Shown here: piece after piece, positions 35,201 to 43,524 of the stretch | How positions within the stretch are numbered: position 1 is the stretch's first letter | How the letters are laid out: each line of letters begins with the position of its first letter | Source: Chrysemys picta bellii | Lineage: Eukaryota > Chordata > Testudines > Emydidae | NCBI RefSeq assembly: GCF_011386835.1 | Contig: NC_088798.1 | Coordinates: forward strand, 8,246,001-8,310,000 | Direction: 5' to 3' | Length of the DNA: 64,000 bases | The notes under the pieces: model-generated | The model's database searches: none | What the model was told of the DNA's origin: nothing | What the model saw: the letters and a program-made list of their open reading frames with translations, nothing else | Position numbers and translations under genes: made by a program

Positions 35201-36680
35201 CTGGCAAAGAACTTTTTAAAACTTACTAAATAAATAGCTTAAAATTACATGCCTAAGTGTCAAAATCAGGTTCTCACTCCTAGTCCTACATTCATTCCAC
35301 TAGACCCACTGTCATGGTCATTGCACTCATTGAAGGCAGACTGCAAAACTATAGAGTCTTTTAAAAATAAAATTGTTTCAGAATATACAGCTCGGCAGGC
35401 TCTCTAAGACAGTGACATAGTGATGTGAAGATTTTAAATAAATCTCACATTTAAATGTGAATAAGCTTGATGCAGCAATAGCAAGTTTTACAGGGGCTAG
35501 CTAGAATATGTGGTCCTGACCCCTCACTGCACTGCACCTTGTGAAGTTGTTTACACCAATGCATAGTGGACGAAAAACGCTATCATTCTGCTTTGGTAGA
35601 ACACTACATCCACTTGCAATGCTGTAAATGATTCCAAGGCGCAGGGTAAGAGAATAAGGCCCTGTATGTATAATGGGGGTCTAACTTTTTTGTAATAGAA
35701 GTGAGGGGAGTTTTTTTATTCTTGTTAGGTGCAGTATGATGATTTTCAAATATTAGAAGGTGGGGGTTGTTGTTGGGGGGGGGGGGGTTAAAGTTCCAGA
35801 TGTGCTAGGCCCCTCGATTCCCAGGTTGAGATTTCAAACCACAAAACGTCAAGTGCACAGTGGTAAAGGGTGTCCTGGGCAGATGATAAAAGCTAATCCT
35901 AAATTCAAAAATAATATGAAGTTGTGGCAGTAACTTCAGACAGGGGCAGTAACACCACTAAGGGGTGTTCCGTGGCAAAACCTCCCATCACGAATTCTCT
36001 CTCTCTCGGAAACAAAATCGCGCAGGTAGTTGCAAGGAGGTGGGGCCCTTTTAGTCTGACTGCAGCTCAAAGCAGCGAGGAGATTAGCCTGCTTGACGTC
36101 CCCCATCACCTCCCCTTTCTCGCGGCCTCATTTGCCTGGGGGGGGGGGGGGATGATGTGATTCAGTGGCAGCTATGGGGAAAGCCACCAAGAAAGGTGAC
36201 CCCCCCCTCCCCCAGGTGCACTGCAGCCGGTCAGGACGTGGGGTGAACCCCACCACAACCCCCCCCCCCCCCGGCAGGCCCGCCCCCACGCGCGGAGTGG
36301 CTGCCTGGCCCCCTCCGCGCCGGGGAGCAGCGAGCGGGGCTGGGGGGGGGGGGGGGGCGCCGCCTCCGTCCTCCCGCCCCCCTCGCGGGAGCGATTTGTT
36401 TTTAACTGGTCCGGCCTTCAAACGACCCACCCCTCCCCCCACCCCGCTCCCGCCCGGCCTCACCTGCCAGCGCCAGGATCTGGGCCTTGTGCAGCAGCAG
36501 GCGGTCGCCCCAGTCGCCGGGGCTCTCGTCCTCGTCCTCCGCCTCGCGCGGGTTGCGGTACACCGTGTACACCTTCTGGTTGTCGAAGTCGAGGCGGGAC
36601 GTGGGGCTGAAGTCCCGCACGCACGAGACGGGCAGCGCATAGCAGACGTTGTCCTCCAGGAACCGCACAAAGGCGTACAT
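2646..36680 (-). CDS. BEND5: BEND5, BEN domain-containing protein 5 (spliced gene span, exons 1-5; 3' end outside window)
   Basis: The gene is read from right to left: 36464-36680, 21600-21733, 19442-19817, 10009-10157 and 2646-2859. The summed length of 1090 nt gives 363 codons plus one base, and all junction phases agree (1, 0, 1, 0, 1). The product begins MYAFVRFLEDNVCYALPVSC, has an acidic stretch near residues 46-52 (EAEDEDE), a Gln/Glu-rich coiled coil at about 177-238, and the start of the BEN domain (GIWVDEEKWHQL) near residue 298. Known for the family: BEND5 and BEND6 are nuclear proteins with one BEN domain that bind a CCAATTGG-like site and repress transcription, mainly in neural tissue. 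The sequence matches human BEND5 as I recall it almost throughout, and no frameshift or early stop was seen. The last about 58 residues are missing because the window ends. Confidence 0.96.
2955..2990. repeat. TAA microsatellite
   Basis: This is a run of TAA units with two interruptions (TAAA and TGA). Confidence 0.9.
3039..3162 (+). mobile_element. Retroposon copy, GCTTATGC family, with 14-bp target duplication
   Basis: The insert contains the family core (GAAGAAGTGAGG, AAAGCTTATGCCCAAATAAA, TTAGTCTTTAAGGTGCCACC) and the tail AGACTAACACGGCTACC. It is flanked by an exact direct repeat, CCTGTCCAACATTG, at 3025-3038 and 3163-3176. A duplication of that length points to target-primed reverse transcription and so to a LINE-like or Penelope-like parent or its partner. 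No coding part is present in this short copy. The class is unassigned. Confidence 0.85.
5387..6096. mobile_element. Non-autonomous hAT element (TAGGGTTACCAT ends), 8-bp duplication
   Basis: The ends are TAGGGTTACCAT on the left and ATGGTAATCCTA on the right, an inverted pair with one mismatch. They are flanked by an exact 8-bp direct repeat, GTGTTGGG, at 5379-5386 and 6097-6104. The interior is C-rich and contains a minisatellite (about 5585-5800) built on CCCTGCAGCCTCTG and TGCTCCCCACT. Open frames here are compositional artefacts. No transposase remains. The same family starts again at 63433. Confidence 0.93.
5585..5800. repeat. C-rich minisatellite inside the hAT element
   Basis: CCCTGCAGCCTCTG recurs several times, and TGCTCCCCACT(C/T)G recurs with a spacing of about 59 bp in the clearest pair. 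Confidence 0.75.
6399..6546. repeat. Long inverted repeat (hairpin) within copy 1 of the large TIR element
   Basis: The left arm, about 6399-6466, pairs with the right arm, about 6482-6546, around a 15-nt loop at 6467-6481. The arms share TGCTGCAGTTCTGC, TTTTGCCCACCAGAGG and GTGCC/GGCAC blocks with few mismatches. It is part of the surrounding transposon, not a separate gene. Confidence 0.9.
7605..7780 (+). mobile_element. MIR-like SINE remnant
   Basis: The order of blocks follows MIR: GCTAACTTGCTG, then TTAGGCAAGTAACTTATT, CTGTAAAACTGGCATGATAATACTTA and a late AATGAAATCA. The copy is degenerate and the ends are uncertain. Confidence 0.65.
8656..8865. repeat. Local direct duplication, copy A
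   Basis: Segments here recur in order in 9238-9845 (copy B): GGTGTAATT, TTAAAAACTGGAC(A/G)GTAACA, CCAGTGATGA, CAACCATGTTTGTAG, TTTCCAT and AGAGTGA(C/T)GTT. The two copies have drifted considerably. Confidence 0.75.
9238..9845. repeat. Local direct duplication, copy B, carrying a hAT insertion
   Basis: This is the partner of 8656-8865. The insertion at 9309-9715 lies exactly at the CCAGTGA block, which makes the alignment of the duplicate easy to read once the insertion is removed. Confidence 0.75.
9309..9715. mobile_element. Non-autonomous hAT element (TAGGTGCCGACT ends), 8-bp duplication
   Basis: The ends read CATAGGTGCCGACT and the inverse of CGTAGGCGCCGACT. CCCAGTGA flanks both sides exactly (9301-9308 and 9716-9723). 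A 13-bp perfect hairpin with a 6-nt loop sits near the right end (9670-9701, arms CTGTGGGTGCTCC). The GC-rich interior has no transposase. Confidence 0.93.
10009..10157 (-). CDS. BEND5: BEND5 coding exon 4
   Basis: The acceptor is CTGTGTAG before GTCCTGCC and the donor is GGAAAG followed by GTATTTG. With the split Gly codon from exon 3, the frame reads GPAIELEKGKPESIEPEPEI and ends VMDKYILENGK. This acidic, proline-rich segment (residues 244-292) links the coiled coil to the BEN domain and aligns well with the human linker as I recall it. PEPE is encoded by a GAGCCT repeat. Confidence 0.95.
11895..12686. mobile_element. hAT element (CAGCGGTTTTCAACC ends) split by a CR1 insertion
   Basis: The left end, CAGCGGTTTTCAACC, pairs with the right end, whose inverse is CAGTGGTTTGTTTC. 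The 8-bp flanks are CCCTAAAG (11887-11894) and CCCTAGAG (12687-12694), one mismatch. Without the CR1 piece the element is about 370 bp. CAGnGGTTnTCAA ends are typical of hAT-Charlie-like elements. Confidence 0.85.
11992..12412 (-). mobile_element. CR1 LINE 3' fragment
   Basis: On the minus strand this is the C-terminal end of CR1 ORF2 and the 3' UTR. Coding traces include HNTSRGHPMKLI, then a match to FFTQRTVSLWNSLPEDVV-type sequence with frame errors. The 3' terminus lies at the left (inverse of AAGAACATAAGAACGGCC, TTATGTTCTTA type). It is truncated at the 5' end, as is usual for CR1. Confidence 0.88.
13914..13933. repeat. GA microsatellite
   Basis: GAGAGA repeats adjoin the left end of the hairpin element. 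Confidence 0.85.
13936..14236. mobile_element. Hairpin-rich MITE-like element with three tandem foldbacks
   Basis: Three palindromes follow each other. The first spans 13959-14025 (centre 13992; AGCTACGTTA/TAACGTAGCT, then flanking GGACTAAGGTAC/GTACCTTAGTCC). The second is about 14062-14112 (CCGTCGATGCCG/CGGCGTCGACGG). The third is a perfect 20-bp stem at 14135-14154 and 14160-14179 with loop TAACC. The outer ends are weakly inverted (GGCCTGGTCCCCACTAAC and the inverse of GGGTACGTCTTCACTTAC). The copy at 56008-56277 shares the GTAGCTG foldback. Boundaries are approximate and no target duplication was settled. Confidence 0.8.
14848..15135. mobile_element. Probable DNA-transposon remnant (TGTCTACACTG-type end)
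   Basis: The left end contains AAATGTCTACACTGAAAT. The right part (TGCACAGGTGTACCC) resembles its inverse. The interior is rich in GAGCCCGGGCTTCAGTCCC-like GC blocks. The TGTCTACAC end motif recurs in the elements near 57549 and 59888-61045. The minus-strand reading frame across it is not a gene. Confidence 0.5.
16665..17544 (-). mobile_element. Large terminal-inverted-repeat element, copy 2 (inverted relative to copy 1)
   Basis: It begins ACTCCTGGGGGAATTCTAC and ends with the inverse of ACTCCTGGGGGAATTCTGTG. Its right part (about 17270-17525) is the reverse complement of the AT-rich block of copy 1, including CAGAACTGTAT-, AATTTAAATTAC- and CATGATTATATTGTGTTATT-like pieces. A GT microsatellite (16689-16709) lies just inside the left end. 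Confidence 0.82.
16689..16709. repeat. GT microsatellite
   Basis: TG dinucleotides are followed by a GCGTGCGCACGCGC alternating purine-pyrimidine stretch. Confidence 0.85.
19442..19817 (-). CDS. BEND5: BEND5 coding exon 3 (coiled coil)
   Basis: The acceptor is AACACACAG before AGACAAGATGG and the donor is GGCAGTG followed by GTAAGT. It encodes residues 118-242 and the first base of Gly243. It starts RQDGRKQSEGTHKSIEAVVA. A serine run (SLSSSSSPEE, about residues 146-155) comes next, then a heptad-like helix about 177-238 (YEELLRSYQQQQEEMRHI to LNRRLQDVLLLRL). The coil is probably for self-association or partner binding. The serine run and METSEGINNM segment are the parts that differ most from human. 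Confidence 0.96.
19818..21599 (-). other. BEND5: BEND5 intron 2
   Basis: This 1.8-kb intron starts GTATTG and ends AACACACAG. It has an A run of about 28 at 20104-20132, a short CA run near 20459-20471, and A8-9C units at 21562-21592. No other gene or clear transposon is visible. Confidence 0.85.
20104..20132. repeat. Poly-A tract
   Basis: This is an uninterrupted run of about 28 A. It has no recognisable SINE body next to it on either side. Confidence 0.85.
21600..21733 (-). CDS. BEND5: BEND5 coding exon 2
   Basis: The acceptor is CATTTTAG before AAGACAAAACTG and the donor is CACAGTAAG followed by GTATTG. The last base of exon 1 (G) plus AA forms Glu73. The exon then encodes residues 74-117, starting DKTDLENSVMQKKIKIPKL and ending DYGEEDVELRHSK. 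The basic patch QKKIKIPK could serve nuclear targeting (inference). Extension past the donor enters poly-A-derived sequence that ends the frame match. Confidence 0.96.
25924..26364. mobile_element. Non-autonomous hAT element (CAGTGATTCTCAACTT ends)
   Basis: The left end, CAGTGATTCTCAACTT, is perfectly inverted at the right end. The 8-bp flanks are ACTTAAGC (25916-25923) and ATTTAAGC (26365-26372), one mismatch. The interior is GC-rich, with a small TGTGGGCCACA palindrome region near 26315-26345. The overlapping open frames on both strands are compositional. Confidence 0.92.
26600..26690 (+). repeat. Old SINE-like 3' end (GTGCCTAGTAC...GGGGCCTTGAT type)
   Basis: The string CACAGTGCCTAGTACTGTGG, then CCTTGAT and GTGCTACCACAATACAAAT, matches a tail recalled from MIR/CORE-like repeats in sauropsid genomes. 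The boundaries are estimates. Confidence 0.5.
26817..27498 (+). mobile_element. Probable LTR (solo), plus orientation
   Basis: GGGGT occurs at 26812-26816 and again at 27499-27503. The right end is CCCCGTCACA, a common LTR terminus. A TATA-like TTTATAAAG is near 26977. The left end does not begin with TG, so the boundary or a terminal mutation is unclear. No retroviral coding sequence adjoins it. Confidence 0.5.
27530..28780 (-). mobile_element. L2-like LINE remnant (reverse transcriptase C-terminal part)
   Basis: On the minus strand, translated traces include NTAIKMIYIACQSGH and SSSNFLFSLKIFHN, which fit the end of the L2-type reverse transcriptase (QNAAARL... and F(K)LLVFTFKILHN...). Purine-rich plus-strand text upstream of this (to about 28780) is consistent with more of the same ORF. 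Many stops are present. The extent is estimated. Confidence 0.55.
28998..29199 (+). mobile_element. tRNA-Lys-type SINE (Cry I family) with TA tail
   Basis: The tRNA-like head has an A box (TAGCTCAATGG) and B box (GTTCAATCC). The body reads GGGATCTTGGGCAAAATCAG, and the CR1-like tail is GGTCCCTTCCAGTTCTA. It ends in a TA microsatellite (29169-29199). It is flanked by CTTGATATGG (28988-28997) and CTTGATTTGG (29200-29209). Cry I SINEs share their 3' end with CR1, which supplies the reverse transcriptase. This family is a strong pointer to a turtle. Confidence 0.88.
29505..29640 (+). mobile_element. MIR-like SINE remnant
   Basis: Blocks follow MIR order: GAATAATTCACCTTCTCTGT, CATACCTCACAGGGTGGTATG, GAGATTAGTTAGTTAATGC and TGTACAGTGCTCTGA. 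The tRNA head is missing. Confidence 0.65.
31595..32280 (+). mobile_element. Solo LTR with 5-bp target duplication
   Basis: The LTR runs from TGTAGCAGGGTGACC to GTGCTGTGCTACA (TG...CA ends) and is flanked exactly by TTACC at 31590-31594 and 32281-32285. A TATA-like CTTATAAGAAGG is at about 31740, which gives plus orientation. It is GC-rich and 686 bp long. No internal retroviral sequence lies beside it, so it is a solo LTR left by recombination. Confidence 0.9.
33494..33548 (+). mobile_element. Tail-only retroposon insertion, GCTTATGC family
   Basis: This is only 55 bp long, containing the family tail (AACACGGCTACTCCTCTGATAC). Both sides carry TAGTCCTGT exactly (33485-33493 and 33549-33557). 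It is an extremely 5'-truncated copy. Confidence 0.75.
34125..34340 (-). mobile_element. Retroposon copy, GCTTATGC family, with an inverted 3' end
   Basis: The body reads on the minus strand (GAAGAAGTGAGGG, AAGCTTATGCCCAAATAAA, TTAGTCTTTAAGGTG). Next to it, 34119-34150 holds the tail in the opposite (plus) orientation: GATACAGACTAACTCTGC. GCCAAAGCTGATACA flanks both sides exactly (34110-34124 and 34341-34355); its GATACA overlaps the start of the inverted tail. Confidence 0.82.
35010..35110 (-). repeat. MIR-like remnant
   Basis: TTACACCTGGAAAAATAGGC and GTTAAATGACTTGCCTAAG fit the inverse of the MIR core (CTTGGGCAAGTCACTTAAC). Short and weak. Confidence 0.45.
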
Positions 36681-37100
36681 GGCGCGGGGGGGGGGCGGGG
36701 GGCGGCGGCGGCTCCGGGCCCCTCGCCGCCTGCACTGTTATTGTTCCTGAAAGTGCGCCTCGGCGCTCGGCTGAGCGCGCCTGGGCGCCCCGCCGCTGGG
36801 GCCGAGCGAGCGGGTCCGGGCTCCAGGCAGACCGGAGCAATCCAACGCAGAGCGGAGGCAAGCCCGGCTGGCGCGCGGCGCTCGCTCCCTGCGAAGGGCT
36901 GCGGAACGGGGCGCGAGCCGAGCCAGTGCGCTCCAGCCTCCCCAGTAGCCGCTCGGCGGCTCGCCTGGCCCCGCGCATGGCCCCCGCTCCCACCTCCTGC
37001 GGGGAAAGCGGTGCATGCAACCCCCGTCCACACTGCAGCGCAGCAGCCACACGAGCCCGCGGACCTGCACACGAGCTCGGGTGGCTCCAAAGCTTGGCTC
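36130..37100 (-). promoter_or_regulatory. BEND5: CpG island at BEND5 exon 1, presumed promoter
   Basis: GC content and CpG density rise sharply from about 36130, with runs such as GCGCGCGGCGCTCG, and fall back to the local AT-rich background after about 37100. The BEND5 start codon is at 36680, so promoter and 5' UTR should lie to its right. No TATA box is evident on the minus strand, as is usual for CpG-island genes. Long G and C runs (36139-36151, 36261-36272, 36342-36357) lie in intron 1 downstream of the exon. Several long frames on both strands here are compositional. Confidence 0.8.
36464..36680 (-). CDS. BEND5: BEND5 coding exon 1 (start codon)
   Basis: The ATG is at 36678-36680 with G at -3 (GCCATG). 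It encodes 72 residues plus the first base of Glu73 and ends CTGGCAG followed by GTGAGG. The N-terminal MYAFVRFLEDNVCYALPVSC segment is close to invariant among BEND5 proteins as recalled. It is followed by VYTVYRNPREAEDEDESPGD, where the acidic part replaces a more variable human segment, then WGDRLLLHKAQILALA. Confidence 0.97.
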
Positions 37101-38149
37101 TCGCACCCCCAGCAGAGGGTCCCATAAACATGTTACCTCCTGCAGCTTGTCTCGGCTGAGACTCAGTTATGAACGGTTTATATTACACTCCATCTTAGGG
37201 CTTGTTTAGGCCCCTGAAAAGGATTCCCCCCAAAGTCAGTGGATGCTCCCCAGGATTAAGAACAATCCATCACAACACTTGAGCAGGGCCTTAATTTGGA
37301 CTCACTGGAAAAACTGAGTTTACATGTAAGGTCTGTTTTTCTCAGAGCTGAACGTACTTAATTCCCTCTCTTCAGGTGGAATCAGGAACAGTCAAGTCTG
37401 TTTGAATATCAAGCCTTTACACCTAGGATCTGGGACCTAGCTTAAGGAATTTGCTTCTGTTATTTATCTCCCCTTTCTGGAGTCACCTGGCCCAGAGAAG
37501 GGGGCTATTGGGAGAGGGTCTTCTCTTTCCCTCTCCTGGAAGAGTAGGGCCTGGCTGACTACAGCTCAAAATCATCCTGCTGCCTGGACCAAGATGATAC
37601 AACTGTGCCCCGGGCAGGAACTAGGAGCAGTGGCGCCCCTGCCCATAGTAACAAATAGTGGAGATAAATTCCTAGAAGCCAAATAGGTAGAACATATCCT
37701 GCCATAATCATAATCACAGGACAAACCTATGGACACTGTTCTATTTACTAAAAGAAAAGTCCTTTTTTAAAAAAAAAAATTTGCTTCTCAAGTTCCTACA
37801 AGATGGAGACACCTTCCTATCCTACAGCATTGCCCATTGGTTATGGGTAGAAAAACCCATGCCCCCCGCTGACTCCTTATCAAAGGTGAAATGAGCTACT
37901 CACAGAAAATACAGTAGGACAACTAGGTCTCATCCTCCAAAGCGGACAGCAAGATGCAGAGGGACTGTGTGGGATCAAAGGGCTGAAAGACTCACTGGAG
38001 TCTACCATAGGTTTGGAAAAGATCTGAGCTTCTGGATACTTATTCAAAGTGAACTGTGAATGTTTTGGAATTTACACCAGGTGCATGCATTCACTTGCGT
38101 GCTCTCTAGTTGGTATTCCCCTCTGTTTTAGAAGCTGGGGGGGGGGGGG

Positions 38150-38320
38150 TGAGACAGTTAGCTCAGTGGTTTGAGCATTGGCCTGCTAAACCCAGGGTTG
38201 TGAGCTCAATCCTTGAGGGAGCCACCTAGGGATCAGGGGCAAAATCAGTACTTGGTCCTGCTAGTGAAAGCAGGGGGCTGGACTCAATGACCTTTCAAGG
38301 TCCCTTCCAGTTCTAGGAGA
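38150..38320 (+). mobile_element. tRNA-Lys-type SINE (Cry I family)
   Basis: The head is TTAGCTCAGTGGTTTGAGC with B-box-like GCTCAATCC, then GGGATCAGGGGCAAAATCAG and the tail AAGGTCCCTTCCAGTTCTAG. A run of 13 G lies directly in front (38137-38149). The right side ends in GATAAATAAATTAA. It is very similar to the copy at 28998. Confidence 0.87.
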
Positions 38321-41128
38321 TAAATAAATTAATGGAGATATCCTATTTATATTTTATTATTTAAGCAGAGCAAGAATTATTTCCAGGGGATTATATTCAG
38401 TTCTGAGAGTCATTTATAGGAATAACTTGAGAAGTTTAATATACAGCACATGAATCCTAAAAACGAGGAGCACTAGGTTTTAGTCTTACAAAATGCAACA
38501 CAAATATAAAGTACCAAAACAAACACAGCCAACCATGGTAGAAATTTTGTCCATATCTATATAAAGTACATAAAACGACCAGGAATAAACTAAACGTACA
38601 ATGAAGACATATCAAACGGATATAAAAATAAAATGCATGTAGCTAACAGCTGTAAACTTCCCATATGCTAATGGGAGATTTATTACTTGAACATGGACAA
38701 AGTCTTCCATATCCTCCATTTAAGGTTTGGGATTTCAAATGCCACTAATTTATATTAACAAGCAGTGGAACATCACCAGGTTGGTGTGTAATTTAATGTC
38801 AAATAAAGTCTGCTAAAAGGCACAGATGAGAAATATAATCTAGCATTTGGGCTGCAAGGGAAATGAAATCTCAACAAAGATTGTGTTGCTGATCAAACAA
38901 TAACAGCTGCTATAGTGATTGTATCTCATTACAATAGAAGTAGGAAGAGCTGCAAAAAGAAACAACAGGACAAATTGATGCCTGGTGTTATTCCACTGGC
39001 TCCATTAGAGGTACACCAAGGACAAATTTGTCCCACACAGTTCAGTGGCTAGTGAAGGATTCGGTACACTGAACCTTATTGGGATTGTATTTCCATTGCA
39101 GCTGAAATCTATTTGAAATATTGAGTACTGCTGGACAGCGAAAGAAAAGAGGAGGAAAATGGAGAGGTAGCAGATAACAGGAGGAAAGACGACAAATTGG
39201 AGATATGGGAAAGGGGATAACAGGGTTGAGTATTGGGAATAAAGTTACTCAGATGTCAGGAAGGCCTGGACAATTTGTCCTTAGGTAGGAAAACTAAAAG
39301 AAACGATGAAAATAGAAAGGTAAAAAGGATAACTCCTCAAATTTCCACTAGCATTAGAGCAATTTTTAGAGTCCATTGGTCTTAGAAACACTTTAAAGAG
39401 ACTATAAACTGCAACATTTTACAAGGTCCAATTATGGCACCAGCTGCACAAATATGTCCAAGAGAAATCCTCTGGTTGGCAGTAGAAATGGTTTCAAACC
39501 CTTTGGAGAGGCTGCTCCACAATCCTCTGTAGACAGAGGGGCATTCAAGATGATGGGCTGCATGTTTACACCCCCACCTGGTCCCAACCACATACATAAT
39601 ACTAAATAATTATTTTCCTAAAGGAAATGGACACTTTGTATTTCTGTTCCTCCTAGAAGGAAGATTGTTATTGGGCTTGATGCAGGAATTATTGGGTGAA
39701 ATGCTATTGTCTGTGTTATGCAGAAGATCTATGGATTATCTAAACTATGGTAGATCATCATAATGGCCTTAAAAGTCTATCAACAATCTGCACTAGGTAA
39801 AGTGAAGAATTAGCTGAACAGGGGAACCACTTAGAGACAATCCAGAAGTTCATCAGTCCTCCTTTTATTGTGCCTCTGTGCACCAGTTTCATACTGGGTA
39901 TAAATCTCCATAGAGATCAGAGTTTGGTCACTGCTATTTTAGAAGGATAAAATCTCAGCATAAAGCTTACAGATGTTGCATTGCCCTTAACAGGGCATGG
40001 TTTCTAAACTCTTAGAAGGGAACAACTGGTTTCTCACTATAATTGAGATTTTCAACTTCCAACAAACTCATCCTTGACTTACCCATTCTAAAGTTGTAAA
40101 TAATTATCTGTGAAAAACATTGTTGCATTGTTAAAATATGAACCCACAGATCAAAAAGTCTTACTCCAAGAGTCAGGAAACCACAAAGTCAAGTCCCAGC
40201 CCTTCCGGAACTTGTATAAAGAGTTCCAGGAAATAACAGTTCACCTGTTAATTCTGTTGAAGCATTAAAGCCAAAGATAAAGCCTGCAGTTCTGATGTGC
40301 ATACCATGTGTTTCACTTAAGGATGCATAATAAAAAGTCGGTAGTACTAAGCAAACAGTAGTAACCCTGGCACCCAAATCTCTTTTTGCCAACAAAGCAG
40401 TAAAATCAGGCTCACCAGTAAGGTGACCTCCATGTTCAGTGCTAAACCATACATCGAGGGAGGCTATGTTGATCTCTTGTCACTTGGTGAAGAAATCCAC
40501 ATTTACCTTCAGCATCCAAGAGAAACCTGACTTATCATTGATAACCAATAGACCTGGAATACCCTTTTAAGGCCTTCAAAATGATAGCTGTAGACCCTGG
40601 ATTGCCCAGGGTACATTAGAAATTTTAAATGTGTTTTGGAGTGCTATATTTTTGTGTTGCCTTCTTGTAAATTTTGTAATTTACTTATATTCCAAGCATT
40701 GTATTTCATGCAATCAAACTTTCAAACACCGAATGAACCTTAAACAGCAAGTATACCCACAATTTTGCAAACAGTGTGACTGTCTATAAACTGTATAGCC
40801 TGGGTCTTGCCTTCCATATTGAAAGCTAATTCTGCAATTCCAGAGAGAAGAGCATAAAAGAGACACTAAATATTACATCCTAGATTTAAAAAAAAAAGTG
40901 TTATATTTTTCTCTACACCATGGCTGAACATACTTTAGCTATCACCATATTTTAATGACATTTCACATTTAGAAGAACTCAGAAATAATTATACACAAGA
41001 ACTAGACAATCCCAAGTTGTGTGTGCATGCACACACATACAATTCACTGATGTGCTGGTTAACTTTTATTATTAAAGGTATGATTGCTAAAGCGTTCTGA
41101 TCTTAAGTTATCCTGCCTTTTGGCACAT

Positions 41129-41228
41129 ATAGAATCATAGAATATCAGGGTTGGAAGGGACCTCAGGAGGTCATCTAGTCCAACCCCCTGCTCAAAGCAG
41201 GACCAATTCCGAACTAAATCATCACAGC
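41129..41228 (-). mobile_element. CR1 LINE 3'-terminal fragment
   Basis: On the minus strand it ends in the CR1 3' signature: GGTCCCTTCCAACCCTGAT then ATTCTATGATTCTA. The right part (GGACCAATTCCGAACTAAAT) is CR1 3' UTR rather than a SINE head. About 100 bp, 5' truncated. Confidence 0.88.
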
Positions 41229-43524
41229 ATCTCTTTTTAAATCTAAGAATGTAACAATAAAACCTGCTTAATTCCACATGTAAATGAATCCTCCTCCTGT
41301 AAAGGTCACACACATTGTTAGCTCAAGGGAGCGGAACTAAGGTTTCCTGAGAGCTATTCACACTTCAAACACTTAAATAGTTTGGGGCATTTTTGATCAC
41401 ACAATAGCTGGATAGGAGGTCACCAGAATACCAGATTAAAAAAAAAATACAAAAAACCTGAAATCCAGTCCCCATGGACCAGAGAAAAGAGACATATCTC
41501 TGTGTGTACACTTATGTTTTCAAGGCACTTCAGATACCATGGTAATGGGTGCTATATAAAAGACCTAGATTAGATAGGTAAATCCCTGAGATTTAGGTCT
41601 TCAAAATCCACCATCCCCAGATCCTTCCCACCAGAAGAGGCAGTGCACTGCTGCAGGGAGACTCAGCAACCAACACCTCCTGAAAAAGAGTGATCTAACC
41701 TTAAGTGAGGTTTAGGGTAATACCCATTATTCAGCTTTTAAATTAAATCCTTTGGCAGTTGAAGGTCTGTGCTTGCATCTTGGCAGTAATTTTGACAGAA
41801 TATCCATTCAAATTAATGAAAGTTTAAAAAAACAACAACACTCTTGATCCATCCGCACAGGAGATATTTATGTCCTGGAGGCAGCTGGTATACTCTGTAG
41901 CATTAAAAGGGAATGATTAAGCAATAATGCCCAGTGCAGAGGGCACTTCCTGGCTGTTAATGACCATCTGGATGAGTTGAGGGTCGGAGGTGAAAGCAGC
42001 TAGTCATTAATTGCCAAGAAATGCCCGACCTGGAGGGCATCATTTCTATCAGAAGTCATGAAAATATAAAACATCAAGAAAACGTTTACTTGTGTGTTGG
42101 AAAATTAAGTCTCTTACAGAGAGAGCAATATCCATGGCAACATAGTTGAACTCCTAATTTTTCAATCCTTCACAGAGTAGGAGATGATCTAGGTGATCCC
42201 AAAGGCCTTTCCATGCTACAAACATCCTAGCAACTAATGGTGTAGTAACCAACAGGCAAGAAGAACTTGTTTTTCAAGGTGCCCTGTGCATAGTCTCCCA
42301 CTTGCAGGATCTCTCTCTCTGGTACCACAGAGCTTAAGGAACCTTCTTGAAAGCAATGCATTGATTTGTTTTTTCTAAACCAGACTTCCCTGTGTTAATT
42401 TTACTAGTACTTAGATAGTTTTAAGGAATTTTAAGCACTTAGACTTTTCATCATTGCAGAAACTAGATTCCTCCAGACCTTCAATATCAAGAGGTCTTTT
42501 TAGTTTTTATTTGGCTAGAACTAAGGTCTTTTATAGTCTTTGGGCATTAGTGTAAAGGGAATGTCATTTCCACTCAATGCCTGTGATTATGCACTGAGTC
42601 CTGCTCTGCTTTAGCTAGGGTGACAATACCTGAGGGCTTTAGGGCTAAGGCAGTACTAATAGCCTATCTTCATAGTGTTTCCATTTTAGATATCTGGATC
42701 GCTGCTACTTGGAGTTCTCCTCACACATCAACACAGCTCTGTTTTCTCTTGACTTGGTATCTAAATCTGATTTGACAATTTCCATTCTGCAATCCTTTTT
42801 TTTTTTTTTACCACAGAAACCTTAACCCACCCTCTTGAGGGTTGCATTACTTGCTGGATTCACACAAGTGGGAATACCATAGATGAAAGAGAGGTTATGA
42901 ACTATCTGCAATTCTTCCAGCACGATACCTCTGAATAGTCACATTACCTGTCTGCCTTTCAGTCTTCTTGGAGTTCTGATCTCAGTCATAGGACTCTTGG
43001 GTTTAGATGGGCCCCATGCTCCGGTCCCAGCTCTGAACAGCCAGTGCTGCAAAGCAGTGCTCATACAGTTCCATTAAGCACTACTTTTCTATAAGATTCT
43101 TGAAGCTCAACAATATCAGGGAGAGTATTTGTCAAATGTGAATAGAGACAAACTCAAAACTCTTCTCATATCTCAATACTATAACGGGTTTAGAACTGGC
43201 TGTATTTCAAAATAAGCCAGTTCCTACTAAATATTTCATTAACAACAACTAGTATCAGCATCTTTACAGTTAAAGAATCCACTGTTTTCTACCTGGCATA
43301 AGGATCATTATCACAATAGGCCTAATGATATCTTTGCAGGGTCTTTAATATATAAAGATGTGTGTGTGCTACATTTCTTTGGAAGGCCTGAGGGAGTTAA
43401 CATGAAATAGGGATAAGTCTCTGGAATATTTTAGGAAAATGCATTTTCCTGTAGTCTGTATTACTTAATAGAATTTAATCATAAAAATGTCTTTACACTC
43501 CTAACACCATCCATCCTAGCTTTT

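Larger units (their letters stand above)
21734..36463 (-). other. BEND5: BEND5 intron 1
   Basis: This 14.7-kb intron starts GTGAGGCC and ends CATTTTAG. Listed items within it are a hAT element, a probable LTR, an L2-like stretch, a Cry I SINE, MIR-like pieces, a solo LTR and two retroposon insertions. I see nothing further in 21740-25920, 29650-31590, 32290-33480 or 34360-36130 apart from unique-looking AT-rich sequence and homopolymers (12 G near 35778). Confidence 0.85.

Noticed and set aside
36128..37127. Open frames of about 320 codons on both strands over the CpG island
   Set aside because: Both are long because GC-rich sequence has few stops. They run antiparallel over the same bases, contain no known domain, and overlap the verified BEND5 exon 1 in another frame.
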